A stretch of DNA of 56,598 nucleotides, taken from positions 1-56,598 of the forward strand of contig PWKY01000063.1 in NCBI GenBank assembly GCA_003560595.1, given 5' to 3'. The notes under the pieces were generated by a model that worked only from the letters and a program-made list of their open reading frames with translations, searched no databases and was not told the DNA's origin. Below, piece by piece: positions 40,939 through 50,800 of this stretch. Both the position numbers and the translations under genes were made by a program. This stretch comes from Thermoplasmata archaeon. GTDB lineage: Archaea > Thermoplasmatota > Thermoplasmata > Halarchaeoplasmatales > Halarchaeoplasmataceae. Numbering within the stretch: position 1 is the first letter of the stretch; each line of letters opens with the position of its first letter.

Positions 40939-43900
40939 ATGAAAAATAAAAAAATGATGAGCATGTTACTAGTGGTTGTACTTCTGATCTCCGTGGTGGG
41001 TATCTTTTTTACCACAGGGGTAAGAGGACTACCATATAGTGGCGAAATATTTGCAACAGATGAAGATGGCGGCTCGATGGATAACTTCCTAGAAGGAGAT
41101 CATATTTACTTCACCATCCAGTTAGACCAGAACGAGGCAGTCACATTAACTGTTACCTTTAGGGATGCTGATGACACACCCATGGGAAGTAAAACTATCA
41201 CCACCGATGGTTCGGGATTCTACAGCAGTTCAAGCCAACAAGATTATTTTGATCTAACCAACAGAAGAGCAGGTACCTACTATCTACGTACAAGTTATGA
41301 AGGTGATGAGATCGATAGGGACTATTTCGAGATACATTCTAATTTTGCCTCGGGATCCCATATAAATACATGGGAAGATACCGATCATACATTGGAAACC
41401 AGGTATTTTGTTCAAGGGGAACCCACTTATTTCAGCGGTACCATCCAAGATGCCAGGGATGAACCATTGGAAAACCGCATGATAACGGTCCGATGGATGA
41501 CAGAAGAAGGTGTATATTCAGAAGAGGATGTTTGGACAGACGGTGAAGGCTACTACGAAGGTTCGTTTGATTGGGGTATTTGGTGGATGCCCGATGCACC
41601 GGAACCTGGAGATTACCTATTAGAAGTAGTTTACGGGTACATGGGGATGTTCGAAGAACAGGTGGTAACTAGTAGAGATGTAGAGGTTTACGAACAAGAC
41701 TTTACATACAATTCGTATATGGTGACAACCGAAGGGGATTACGAAACAACCAAAGATTTCTTCACTGTCGGGGAGACCGTTTACTATCGTATAGAATTAA
41801 TGGATCAACACGGCAGAACACCAGCTCAGAACACGATGGTTCGATTATATAGGCAAAGGGATAATGAAGATGAACAATGGATAAGTACTTACAACATAGG
41901 TACTGACGGCTACCATACAGATTGGTTCCATACACCTCAAGATGAAGGTATATACACTCTGACGGTCGTTGATCATATGGATGACGAAACGGTCTATGCA
42001 AGCCATTCATTCACCGTTATCTCCATGGATATATCCATATATCCTGTCAGACCGATTTATACACAGGGTCAAACAATAGAGGTCCGGATCGAAAGCAACT
42101 ATCCCGAAGATATCGATATAGGTATTACCAACAGCACTGTCGCCCCTTATAGACATATGAGAGATGCACATTGGGAAGACCAAAGTTTGACCAATAATAT
42201 GTGGACCTACGATTATGATATACCTATAGATGAAGCAGATGGACAATACTACATCGTGGTAAATAGGTCCGAAGATGGAGAGATTATAAACTGGTTAAGC
42301 TTCAACATAAAGAGATACTCTATCGAAGCGGACACAGATAAAACTGTATACCTTCCGGGTGAACGGGTAGATGTTCATTATCGAGTGACCAATCATCTCG
42401 ATGGTTCTGAAGCTGCAGGAGTAGACGTAGAATGGATGGTAGGATACTGGGATGAAGATTACAACATGGAAACATTTGAGGGGTCCGCGGACCATGGCTC
42501 CTTCGATTTTCAATTACCGGATGATGCTAGGATAAACAATCTATTTTACATAATGATATGGGCAAATGATACCGCAGAAGGCTACGAAGACGAATTACTG
42601 TTGGAAAAGTTCGTAGGTCGTGTCTCAGTTGAAGTGAACACCGATAGGTACACATACTTGCAGGGTCAAAACGTGTATATAGACTTACAAACAAATGCTA
42701 GATATTATGGCACTCGTTCTGTAGCAGGAACGATAGACGTTGAACTATCATTGGTCAGAGATGGAGAAGAAGTTCCTGGGTTTACTTCTACCATAACCAC
42801 TGATGCTTTTGGACAATACAGCGACTACATGAGCATACCTTCTGATATGGACCCAGGATTATACCATATCAGAGCTAATGCAACCTGGGATGAACAGTGG
42901 CATGTTGATGAAATAGTATTTGAAGTAGTCGAAGAAACAGATAGATTGGTCGTCCACCTGGAAAGAGACAAAGGTGTGAACTCCTATTATCCCGGTGAAA
43001 ATGTTGAAGTGAGCTACTGGATCACACATGCAGATAGGATAGTTAACGACGCCAACGTTAGGTACAGAGTTTACTCACAAGATGGTACATACGGATACGG
43101 CTTCGCCACAGGTGGTTCTATAAATTTCCAAGTACCAACAGATTTCGATCCAAATCTGAATTTGAGATTAGAAGTGACCGCAACACTAGACCAGGATACA
43201 CAAGGTTCTAACATGATCTCTATCCCAGTAACTATAGGAAGGATCTTGTTAAATCCAAGTGAATGGAACTACAGGCCCGGAGATGAGATGTCTTTCGAAT
43301 ATGAATTGGTGGGTATCACCGATGGTGATGTGGATATAGTTGAATATATGGTGCTGGATCCAAATCACGACGTCATCGAAAGAGGAACTCCGACGGACAA
43401 CTCTTTTGACTTCACCGTATCAGAAAGACCTAGGCAACGTTACCATGTGAGGGTTCAGATACGAACCACTGACGGTTATAGGATAAGCCAGACTGAAACC
43501 ATCTCTAAGATAACTGGATTTAGATTACAAGTGAGTGTCGTCACATCTTCGGATCACACTACTGGCGTTTATCGTCCCGGGGATGAGGTGACCTTGAACT
43601 ATAGATTGATAGCAGAAGACGAAGGACCACTTCCAGACTATGTAGAGATCGAATATCAGATGGGTGACCTATATGGTAAATTTGGTACTACGGAAACTGA
43701 AGGTGAATTTACGATAGTGATACCCGAGGTACAAGACGGTGTCCATGCGATAAACATTAATGCAAACGGAAATATTGCCTTCCAGACTATAGAAGTTGAG
43801 GATAGTCCATCTTGGATGAACAGACGTATCGCCGGTGGGTTGGGAGTCTTCAACCTTCTAGTGATCGTCCTCTTGATGATCGCTCTAGGTATGGGTGCCT

Positions 43901-44124
43901 TCGCCGTCTATCAGTTGTCTTCTACCGGATCTAAACCGTCTCGTAAAAAGGATAAAAAGAAGGAAGAAGAACTAGAGGACGAGGAATATTACGAGGAGCC
44001 TTCTGAATATGTGATCGAAGACGGGGAAGCCGAACCTGATGACATGTGGTCGGAAGGGGAAGCCGAGCCTGAAGGTTCATGGGATGAGGATTCTCAGATA
44101 GAGCCCGAAGACCGAGACTGGTGA
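40939..44124 (+). CDS. Large membrane-anchored surface protein with repeated Ig-like (MG2-type) domains
   Basis: 1061 residues from ATG 40939 with GGAGG upstream; a TATA-like ATATATATAT lies near 40878. A signal peptide at residues 1-30 (MMSMLLVVVLLISVVGIFF) is followed by about eight repeats of 90-120 residues. Each has a turn of the type VYLPGERVDVHYRV, SYYPGENVEVSYWI or VYRPGDEVTLNYRL, like the MG2 macroglobulin fold. A membrane helix near 985-1010 and a Lys-rich then acidic cytosolic tail (GEAEPDDMW, GEAEPEGSW repeats) complete it. Likely an S-layer-like or adhesion protein. Stop TGA. Confidence 0.8.
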   Translation: MKNKKMMSMLLVVVLLISVVGIFFTTGVRGLPYSGEIFATDEDGGSMDNFLEGDHIYFTIQLDQNEAVTLTVTFRDADDTPMGSKTITTDGSGFYSSSSQQDYFDLTNRRAGTYYLRTSYEGDEIDRDYFEIHSNFASGSHINTWEDTDHTLETRYFVQGEPTYFSGTIQDARDEPLENRMITVRWMTEEGVYSEEDVWTDGEGYYEGSFDWGIWWMPDAPEPGDYLLEVVYGYMGMFEEQVVTSRDVEVYEQDFTYNSYMVTTEGDYETTKDFFTVGETVYYRIELMDQHGRTPAQNTMVRLYRQRDNEDEQWISTYNIGTDGYHTDWFHTPQDEGIYTLTVVDHMDDETVYASHSFTVISMDISIYPVRPIYTQGQTIEVRIESNYPEDIDIGITNSTVAPYRHMRDAHWEDQSLTNNMWTYDYDIPIDEADGQYYIVVNRSEDGEIINWLSFNIKRYSIEADTDKTVYLPGERVDVHYRVTNHLDGSEAAGVDVEWMVGYWDEDYNMETFEGSADHGSFDFQLPDDARINNLFYIMIWANDTAEGYEDELLLEKFVGRVSVEVNTDRYTYLQGQNVYIDLQTNARYYGTRSVAGTIDVELSLVRDGEEVPGFTSTITTDAFGQYSDYMSIPSDMDPGLYHIRANATWDEQWHVDEIVFEVVEETDRLVVHLERDKGVNSYYPGENVEVSYWITHADRIVNDANVRYRVYSQDGTYGYGFATGGSINFQVPTDFDPNLNLRLEVTATLDQDTQGSNMISIPVTIGRILLNPSEWNYRPGDEMSFEYELVGITDGDVDIVEYMVLDPNHDVIERGTPTDNSFDFTVSERPRQRYHVRVQIRTTDGYRISQTETISKITGFRLQVSVVTSSDHTTGVYRPGDEVTLNYRLIAEDEGPLPDYVEIEYQMGDLYGKFGTTETEGEFTIVIPEVQDGVHAININANGNIAFQTIEVEDSPSWMNRRIAGGLGVFNLLVIVLLMIALGMGAFAVYQLSSTGSKPSRKKDKKKEEELEDEEYYEEPSEYVIEDGEAEPDDMWSEGEAEPEGSWDEDSQIEPEDRDW

Positions 44125-44128
44125 GAAA

Positions 44129-44680
44129 CTAAAAAACCCTTTCTTTTTTCCATTTTTTTTCTAATTTTTTAGAAGATACTATCTCTGCACCATACATAGT
44201 TTCCATATACTCCAAGGCATCTTCGTGGGTGTTTTCATCCATAGATGCGGTGCAGTCTTCTACAACCGCGATGTGGAATCCTCGGAAAAAAGCACCTGCC
44301 GCCGTATGCTGAACACAGATGTCAGTGGATACTCCCGTCAGGATCACTTTGTCGACAGAAAGTTCTCTAAGCACAGGATGTAGGTCGGTCAAATGGAATG
44401 CGTCGTAGAACCTTTTTGGTACTTCGATGCCCTCGTAAACCGATAACTCAGGGATAACTTTTGAACCCTCATCCCCGGCCATCGCGTGTTTACCCCAAAC
44501 CTCGATCTCTGGGTCTGCGCTAGAATGATTGTCTTTGCAGAAGATGATAGGATGCCCGTTTTCTTGGGCGACATCTAATAGTCTTTCTAGTGTTGGAATT
44601 ATCTTTTTTGCACCTTTGCTAGCTAATGAACCATATACAAAGTCGTTTATCATATCAAGTACGATTATTCCCTCGGTCAT
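44129..44680 (-). CDS. Isochorismatase/nicotinamidase-family hydrolase
   Basis: 183 residues from ATG 44680. The catalytic triad can be placed: Asp in IVLDMINDF, Lys in VPKRFYDAFH and Cys in TGVSTDICVQHTAAGAF. CKDNHSSADPEIEVWGKHAM resembles nicotinamidases, which hydrolyse nicotinamide to nicotinate in NAD recycling. Upstream in-frame starts (to 44761) lack a good binding site. Stop TAG. It is convergent with the surface protein gene. Confidence 0.85.
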   Translation of the reverse strand: MTEGIIVLDMINDFVYGSLASKGAKKIIPTLERLLDVAQENGHPIIFCKDNHSSADPEIEVWGKHAMAGDEGSKVIPELSVYEGIEVPKRFYDAFHLTDLHPVLRELSVDKVILTGVSTDICVQHTAAGAFFRGFHIAVVEDCTASMDENTHEDALEYMETMYGAEIVSSKKLEKKWKKERVF

Positions 44681-44841
44681 CTTAACCTTCTCTGTAATGT
44701 ATACATACCAAATCATACTTATTTTTTTCCTTTTTTCATCTGAGAAAGTAGTGGAAGACATATCTAAATTACAGAATGCATATGCCCTTAACTATAATCA
44801 TGAATGAAATTGATTGAAACAGTTGAAAGATAGATTCAAAT

Positions 44842-44861
44842 GATATATTAAAACATATATC
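44842..44861 (+). promoter_or_regulatory. AT-rich palindrome over the likely nrdJ promoter
   Basis: GATATAT-TAAAAC-ATATATC (7-bp arms, 6-nt spacer) contains a TATA-like element about 90 nt before the nrdJ ATG. The rest of the 180-bp gap shows no gene and no recognisable cobalamin riboswitch. Confidence 0.4.
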
Positions 44862-44941
44862 GAACTTGAAAAAATAGGAAATTTCTTAACCCCCTAAAGA
44901 CTATACCGGTTTCCTAACACAGACAATCAGAAGGGAACTAC

Positions 44942-47197
44942 ATGACCGCAGATACTCTTACCGAAAATGCAAAGACGATATTGAAAGAAAGATACCTCAG
45001 ACGCGATGCGGATGGAAACGTTAAGGAAACACCCGATGAGCTCTTTAAAAGAGTTGCAAGAGCCATCGCTAACGTTAACCGAGATTACGAAGACGATCGG
45101 AGCGTTGAAGATGAGGAAAAAGAATTCTACGAAGCTTTATCCGCCCTGGATTTTGTGCCTAACTCACCTACGTTGATGAACGCCGGTTTGGAATTGGGAC
45201 AGTTAAGTGCATGTTTTGTATTATCACCTAACGACGACATGGATAGTATATTTCAGCAGGTAAAAAATGCTGCTAAGATATTTCAATCGGGAGGTGGGGT
45301 AGGATACTCGTTTTCTAGGCTCAGACCCCAGGGAGATGTTGTTCAATCCACCGGAGGGGTGGCCAGCGGACCGGTATCTTTCATGAGGGTATATGATGAG
45401 ATGTGCAATACCATCAAACAGGGTGGAAAAAGAAGAGGGGCTCAGATGGGGATACTCTCCGTTCAACATCCGGATATACAGGAGTTTATCACCGCAAAGG
45501 ACGAAGAAGAATGTCTTAATAATTTCAACATATCCGTAGCTATCACCGAGGAGTTCATGGAGGCTGTTAAATATGGAGAAGAGTACGATCTGAGAAATCC
45601 ACATTCAAAGGAGTGCGTTAAGAAGCTCGATGCAGGTGAGATATACGATAAGATAGTTCATCAAGCATGGAAGAACGGTGAGCCTGGCATAGTGTTCCTG
45701 GATAGGATAAACCAGGCAAGTCCTTTCGACAATGAAAAATATCCTGAGCATTATATGGATGCCACAAATCCATGTGGCGAACAGCCTTTAGAGGATTTTG
45801 AAGCCTGCAACCTGGGCCATATAAATCTGAATAACTGTGTCAAAGATGGAGAGATAGACTGGGATAAACTTGAAGATCTTGTCGACCTAGGTGTCCGATT
45901 CCTTGACAACGTGATAGACGCCAGCGACTTCCCGGATGTTACCGGTCATGATGGCGAGGAAGACGCTATCTCAAAGAGGGTAAAAGCCAACAGGAAGATC
46001 GGCCTGGGGGTCATGGGGTGGCACCACATGTTGATCAAACTTGGGATCCCCTACGACAGTCGCGAGGCTCTTAAAAAAGCAGAAGAAATCATGGGATTCG
46101 TACAGAAGAAGAGCAAAGAGGTGAGCAGCCGTATCGCTGAAGATCGGGGTTCCTTCCCGACCTGGGACCATTCCATGTACGAAGTCCCTATGCGGAACTC
46201 GACTACAACCACCATCGCACCGACTGGGACGACCAGTATGATAGCGAACACCAGCAGCGGAATCGAACCTATCTTCGCGGTATCGTACATAAAACACGTA
46301 CTTGATGGCAAAAAAATGGTGATGCCCGATCCTGTGTTCGAAGATATAGCTAAGGAAGGAGATTTTTACAGCGAGGAGCTGATGAAAAAGGTGGCCAAAA
46401 AGGGTGTGTTGAAGGATATCGACGAAGTTGATGAAGAAACAAAAGAACTGTTCAAAACCGCTTTGGAGATAACTCCGGAATGGCATATAAGGATGCAGGG
46501 CATATTCCAGAAGTACGTCGATAACGCCATCTCAAAGACGGTGAATTTCCCCAACGATGCCAGTAAAGAGGATATCAAACGTGTTTATGACCTGGCTTAC
46601 GATCTTAAGTGTAAAGGTGTGACTGTTTACCGAACCGGTTCAAGGCAGGAACAGGTGATGCAGGTAGAAGACGATAAAAAGGATGAACGAAAAGTAGAAA
46701 AACGACCGAGAAAAAGACCGCAAGTGGTCACAGGTACTACTCGAAAGATACCTACGGGTTACGGTGGTCTTTATGTTACGATAAACGAAGACGAGCAAGG
46801 TCTTTTCGAGATATTCGCTCAGATAGGACGGTCCGGTGGATTCACACAGTCTTTCACAGAATCCCTAGCCAGACTTATATCTCTTAGTTTACGGTCGGGT
46901 ATCCCTGTTCAAGAGGTGATATCTCAGTTAGAAGGGATACGTTCTCCGGATACAATCTTCGCATACAACGAAAAGATACTTTCTATCCCCGATGCCATCG
47001 GAAAGGCATTGAAATGGCATCTAGACGGAAGACCTCGAGGAGAACAGGCTAGATTGCCCACCGAGGATGATTCACGTTCCGATGTTGCTAAGATAGTGGA
47101 CCAAGGTCTGAATCCCGCATGTCCTGATTGTGGTTCCATGCTGACCTTAAGCGAAGGATGCCGAACTTGTCCTAACTGTGGCTTTAGTCAATGTTGA
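44942..47197 (+). CDS. nrdJ: Adenosylcobalamin-dependent (class II) ribonucleotide reductase
   Basis: Reduces ribonucleotides to deoxyribonucleotides with a B12-generated thiyl radical. 751 residues. Motifs: PNSPTLMNAGLELGQLSACF (redox Cys), GGGVGYSFSRLRPQGD, NPCGEQPLEDFEACNLGHINL with the radical Cys and Asn/Glu, and TGTTSMIANTSSGIEP. A basic linker near 585-600 leads to the C-terminal zinc-ribbon (CPDCGSM...CPNCGFSQC) that recycles the disulfide. GAAGGGA precedes the ATG. Stop TGA. Confidence 0.95.
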   Translation: MTADTLTENAKTILKERYLRRDADGNVKETPDELFKRVARAIANVNRDYEDDRSVEDEEKEFYEALSALDFVPNSPTLMNAGLELGQLSACFVLSPNDDMDSIFQQVKNAAKIFQSGGGVGYSFSRLRPQGDVVQSTGGVASGPVSFMRVYDEMCNTIKQGGKRRGAQMGILSVQHPDIQEFITAKDEEECLNNFNISVAITEEFMEAVKYGEEYDLRNPHSKECVKKLDAGEIYDKIVHQAWKNGEPGIVFLDRINQASPFDNEKYPEHYMDATNPCGEQPLEDFEACNLGHINLNNCVKDGEIDWDKLEDLVDLGVRFLDNVIDASDFPDVTGHDGEEDAISKRVKANRKIGLGVMGWHHMLIKLGIPYDSREALKKAEEIMGFVQKKSKEVSSRIAEDRGSFPTWDHSMYEVPMRNSTTTTIAPTGTTSMIANTSSGIEPIFAVSYIKHVLDGKKMVMPDPVFEDIAKEGDFYSEELMKKVAKKGVLKDIDEVDEETKELFKTALEITPEWHIRMQGIFQKYVDNAISKTVNFPNDASKEDIKRVYDLAYDLKCKGVTVYRTGSRQEQVMQVEDDKKDERKVEKRPRKRPQVVTGTTRKIPTGYGGLYVTINEDEQGLFEIFAQIGRSGGFTQSFTESLARLISLSLRSGIPVQEVISQLEGIRSPDTIFAYNEKILSIPDAIGKALKWHLDGRPRGEQARLPTEDDSRSDVAKIVDQGLNPACPDCGSMLTLSEGCRTCPNCGFSQC

Positions 47198-47315
47198 TGA
47201 TATATCTCGATACTGTTCTGAGATACAGGTAGCTAGTTCTTGCTATCTATACTAGATTATCAACGCCCACAAAATAGATATAGTGATTGCCATTTGACCG
47301 GAGTAGGTGGTTCCA

Positions 47316-48632
47316 ATGGAAAAGAGAAAAGAAAGAGTAATAATAATGGGTGCGGCCGGAAGAGATTTTCACAATTTTAACACGGTCTTCCGAGACAATG
47401 AGAAGTTCGAAGTAGTAGCGTTCACTGCCACTCAGATACCAGATATAGAAGGTCGGAGGTATCCACCGAGTCTGGCTGGTAAATTGTATCCTGAGGGTAT
47501 ACCGATAGTTCACGAAGATGAATTGGCTGATTGGATAGAGAGAGAGAAGATCGATGAGGTCGTATTTGCGTACAGTGATGTAAAACATGAGTATGTGATG
47601 CATAAAGCATCGTTGGTAAATGCAGCTGGAGCTGACTTTGTATTACTTGGAAACAACGAGACCATGATCAAATCGCAGAAACCAGTCATATCCATATGTG
47701 CGACCCGGACCGGGACCGGTAAGAGTCAGACCACGAGGAAGATATGTGAGTTATTGCTTGATAAGGGTAGAAAAGTGGTCTCTATCAGACACCCCATGCC
47801 CTACGGCGACTTGGAGAAACAGGCGGTGCAGAGGTTCGAAGATTACGATGATCTAGATGAGCACCATTGCACCATCGAAGAGAGGGAAGAGTACGAACCA
47901 TACATCAACGAGGGTATGGTAGTCTATGCCGGTGTAGATTATGGAGCCATATTGATGCAGGCCGAGAAGGAGGCTGACGTTGTTGTTTGGGACGGAGGAA
48001 ACAACGATACTTCGTTCTACAGACCGGACATGCACATCGTGGTACTCGATCCTCACAGGGTAGGACATGAATTGACTTATCATCCCGGGGAGACGAATCT
48101 GTGGATGGCCGATGTATGTGTGATCAACAAGTGCGACTCTGCGGATGAAAAGGATATAGTGAAATTGGAGGAAAATATCAGATCGGTGAATAAAGAAGCG
48201 GAGATAATAAGGGCAAATTCACCTTTGACCGTTACCGACCCAGATGCGATAAAAGGTAAGAGGGTTCTGGTGGTGGAGGATGGCCCGACGCTCACCCACG
48301 GTGAGATGTCCTTCGGAGCCGGTAAACTGGCAGCAGAGAAGTACGGTGCAAAAGAGATAGTTGATCCCAAAAAGGTAGCTGTGGGCAGTATCAAGGAGAC
48401 GTTCGAAAAATTCGATCACCTTACCGACGTACTTCCGGCCATGGGTTATGGTCCCGAACAGATGAAGGATCTGGAGAAGACCATCGAGGCCTCGGACTGC
48501 GACGTGGTGGTTTCCGGTACACCCATAGACCTGAACAGGGTCATCAACGTTGAGAAGCCCCTGGTCCACGTGACCTATAAATTAGAGGTGCCCGAAGAGG
48601 GCAGACTCGAAGGATTGCTGGAGCAATTCTAA
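47316..48632 (+). CDS. Cyclic 2,3-diphosphoglycerate synthetase family protein
   Basis: 438 residues. The N-terminal part (IIMGAAGRDFHNFNTVFRDN) is Rossmann-like. The P-loop ATRTGTGKSQTT lies near residue 130, followed by a GTPase-like domain with INKCDS and VWDGGNNDTSFYRPD. In Methanothermus this enzyme closes 2,3-diphosphoglycerate into the cyclic thermolyte; relatives are widespread in archaea without proven cyclic DPG. ATG 47316 is preceded by AGGTGG. It is followed by a clear T-run. Confidence 0.85.
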   Translation: MEKRKERVIIMGAAGRDFHNFNTVFRDNEKFEVVAFTATQIPDIEGRRYPPSLAGKLYPEGIPIVHEDELADWIEREKIDEVVFAYSDVKHEYVMHKASLVNAAGADFVLLGNNETMIKSQKPVISICATRTGTGKSQTTRKICELLLDKGRKVVSIRHPMPYGDLEKQAVQRFEDYDDLDEHHCTIEEREEYEPYINEGMVVYAGVDYGAILMQAEKEADVVVWDGGNNDTSFYRPDMHIVVLDPHRVGHELTYHPGETNLWMADVCVINKCDSADEKDIVKLEENIRSVNKEAEIIRANSPLTVTDPDAIKGKRVLVVEDGPTLTHGEMSFGAGKLAAEKYGAKEIVDPKKVAVGSIKETFEKFDHLTDVLPAMGYGPEQMKDLEKTIEASDCDVVVSGTPIDLNRVINVEKPLVHVTYKLEVPEEGRLEGLLEQF

Positions 48633-48634
48633 AA

Positions 48635-48650
48635 CCCCTTTCTTTTTTTT
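48635..48650 (+). terminator. Oligo-T terminator after the cDPG synthetase gene
   Basis: CCCCTTTCTTTTTTTT begins a few bases after the stop codon; T-runs are the usual archaeal intrinsic terminators. Confidence 0.6.
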
Positions 48651-48704
48651 ACTTATCTCTCCTAGTAAGAGTTAAATGTGTGTACTAGGGTAGTTACTAT
48701 TGTG

Positions 48705-49982
48705 ATGTCTTTGGATCTTGCGGACAACAAACATTTTGTAGGCTCTAACAAGCGATGCATCATATGTAGGGGGACAAAGAATCTATGCAATAGGAAGAGA
48801 TGCCCGGTTTTAGTGAAGTACTACTCTAAATCAAAAACCAGATCCATCTCCGACAGCACCGATATCGCAGGGTCTTCACCCCCGGGTGTTTTCGTGGGTA
48901 GATTTGGCTATCCCAAGGTGAACATAGGCCCCCTTGTACCCCCGTTCCATGGTGATACCTATGAGTTGGATACGCCTGAGATGTGGGTCGGTAAGAGCAT
49001 AGAAGATATCGTGGATTTTCGAACGTCTCTTGTTCGCGGTAAGTATCAGGTTGGGGTGGAGGAAGTGGATCGTAACGATAGGGTGGTGGAGTTCACTAGG
49101 GACATGGCGTTGTGTAAAGAGCCTGCCGAGGTAGAAGCCTTTTTTGATAAAAAACCGTCAGGTAGGATCGCACTATCGGATACCGTTCAACCCTATGGTC
49201 CCTCTGCCTCGTTACAAAAGCTCGATCTTGGTACTTTAAAGATAGACCGTCGGTTGGACAGAGCCTTCGATGCGACAGACCTGAAGGCGGTGGATGCAGT
49301 CCTTGATCTGTATGAACATGACGTTTATATCTCTAAGATCCAGCGGGCTTTCAGCGTTGGGGCTTTTGGTTTGGGTGATAATCGGAAGTTCGTTCCAACT
49401 AGATGGAGCATAACCGCAGTGGATGATACCATCGGTAAAGATCTTAGAGAGGAGGTCAAGAAGTATCGACCCATAGATGAGTACAGAGTGTATGAAACAT
49501 GGGAGTTGGATAATCGGTGGGAGATATTGATGCTCCCAAGAACATGGATATACGAACTTGTTGAGGCGTGGTATCCAGAGACCGCTTGGAATCCCTTCGG
49601 TAAGGATATCGCGATAATATCCAGCCACGAGAGGTACGAAGGGAGGAAGAAGTATGCCGAGATCGGAGGATGTTTTTATGCTGCTAGGTTGGCTATCGCC
49701 GAGAAGTTGAGAAAGGAGAAGAGGCAAGCAGGGGCGGTGATACTGCGTGAAACACATCCCGGGTATATCATGCCCATGGGAGTGTGGAATGTGCGGGAGA
49801 ACGTTAGGAACGCCTTGAGGAACGAACCTAGGAAGTTTGAAACTATGAAGGATGCCCTGTTCTTTATTTCAAATAGATTGGACATACGGATGGACACTTG
49901 GGTCGACAACAGCGAGGTGCTGAAAGATTCTCTTTACCAGACAAGATTGGAGGACTTCGGGAGTGGTGCGGAATGGGATTGA
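48705..49982 (+). CDS. nreA: NreA family DNA repair protein
   Basis: Archaeal DNA repair protein that works with PCNA. 425 residues; an N-terminal four-Cys motif CIICRGTKNLCNRKRC is followed by DSTDIAGSSPPGVFVGRFGYPKVNIGPLVPP, the family hallmark, and by ALCKEPAEVE and LDRAFDATDLKAVD. The C-terminus ends QTRLEDFGSG, resembling the expected PIP box for PCNA. ATG 48705 is likely; GTG 48702 abuts it. It overlaps the radical SAM gene by 10 bp. Confidence 0.9.
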   Translation: MSLDLADNKHFVGSNKRCIICRGTKNLCNRKRCPVLVKYYSKSKTRSISDSTDIAGSSPPGVFVGRFGYPKVNIGPLVPPFHGDTYELDTPEMWVGKSIEDIVDFRTSLVRGKYQVGVEEVDRNDRVVEFTRDMALCKEPAEVEAFFDKKPSGRIALSDTVQPYGPSASLQKLDLGTLKIDRRLDRAFDATDLKAVDAVLDLYEHDVYISKIQRAFSVGAFGLGDNRKFVPTRWSITAVDDTIGKDLREEVKKYRPIDEYRVYETWELDNRWEILMLPRTWIYELVEAWYPETAWNPFGKDIAIISSHERYEGRKKYAEIGGCFYAARLAIAEKLRKEKRQAGAVILRETHPGYIMPMGVWNVRENVRNALRNEPRKFETMKDALFFISNRLDIRMDTWVDNSEVLKDSLYQTRLEDFGSGAEWD

Positions 49983-50764
49983 ATCTTATAAAGGTGAAAG
50001 GTCCGGAGGGGGTGAAGGTGAGAGAGGTGCGGTGTTCCAGCGCACTTTCCCATTCAGGGTTGGAGTCAGACTACGCACTGAACCCATACACCGGATGTTC
50101 CCACGGGTGTGTTTACTGCTATTCTCCTTTCGTCATCAGGGAGGACCGGGGATGGGGGACCTTTGTGGACGTGAAAAGGAACGTACCCAAGGTACTGGCA
50201 GAGGAGTTGAAAAAAAAGAAGGGGACCGTCAGGATAGGTAGCGTTACCGACCCGTACCAACCCGTGGAGGAGAGCTGTGAGGTGACACGATTGTGTTTGA
50301 TGCAGTTGAGTAAGAAGGATGTTCCCACCATCGTACAGACCAAGTCTTCACTGGTTACCAGAGACGTGGACATCTTCAAAAAGATGGACGTGGACGTGGG
50401 TTTGACTATAACCTCTTTGGAAGATGATTTTGTAAAAAGATTTGAACCGGGAGCGCCCAGTCCTGATGAACGATTGGATGCGTTGAAGGAGCTGGTCGAT
50501 GAAGGTGTGTCCACCTGGGTATTCATCGGACCCATGATGCCGTATTTGAACGATGAGCCGGAAGAACTGGTGAAGGAGATACGTTCCCGGGGTGTGGATG
50601 AGATATATATGGACAAACTGAACATGAGGGAAGGGATCTGGAAGAACCTGGAAAGGGTGCTGGATGAGGAGATGATGGAGCGGTATAAGGTTATCTGTAG
50701 TGGAGATGACCACTTTAGGGATAAGAGGAAGATGTATGAACGGTTGGGGCGCCTGGTCTTTTGA
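49973..50764 (+). CDS. Radical SAM protein, SPL-like
   Basis: 263 residues. The cluster-binding motif CSHGCVYC lies in NPYTGCSHGCVYCYSPF, and the SPL-type SVTDPYQPVEE and GLTITSLEDDFVKRFEPGAPSPDERLDAL follow. It resembles the archaeal/bacterial family annotated as spore photoproduct lyase-like proteins, though only true SplB is proven to repair photoproducts. ATG 49973 sits within the end of nreA, so the two genes are translationally coupled and probably share a pathway. Stop TGA. Confidence 0.85.
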   Translation: MGLNLIKVKGPEGVKVREVRCSSALSHSGLESDYALNPYTGCSHGCVYCYSPFVIREDRGWGTFVDVKRNVPKVLAEELKKKKGTVRIGSVTDPYQPVEESCEVTRLCLMQLSKKDVPTIVQTKSSLVTRDVDIFKKMDVDVGLTITSLEDDFVKRFEPGAPSPDERLDALKELVDEGVSTWVFIGPMMPYLNDEPEELVKEIRSRGVDEIYMDKLNMREGIWKNLERVLDEEMMERYKVICSGDDHFRDKRKMYERLGRLVF

Positions 50765-50776
50765 TGGTGACTGCTA

Positions 50777-50783
50777 TTTTTTT
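50777..50783 (+). terminator. T-run after the radical SAM gene
   Basis: Seven consecutive T begin 13 nt after the stop codon, between convergent genes; probable terminator of the nreA-radical SAM unit. Confidence 0.45.
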
Positions 50784-50800
50784 GTGATCATTTCTAGCTT

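Noticed and set aside
44762-44941. Cobalamin riboswitch before nrdJ
   Set aside because: The gap is AT-rich, with no B12-box-like conserved sequence and no suitable multi-stem fold that I could find.
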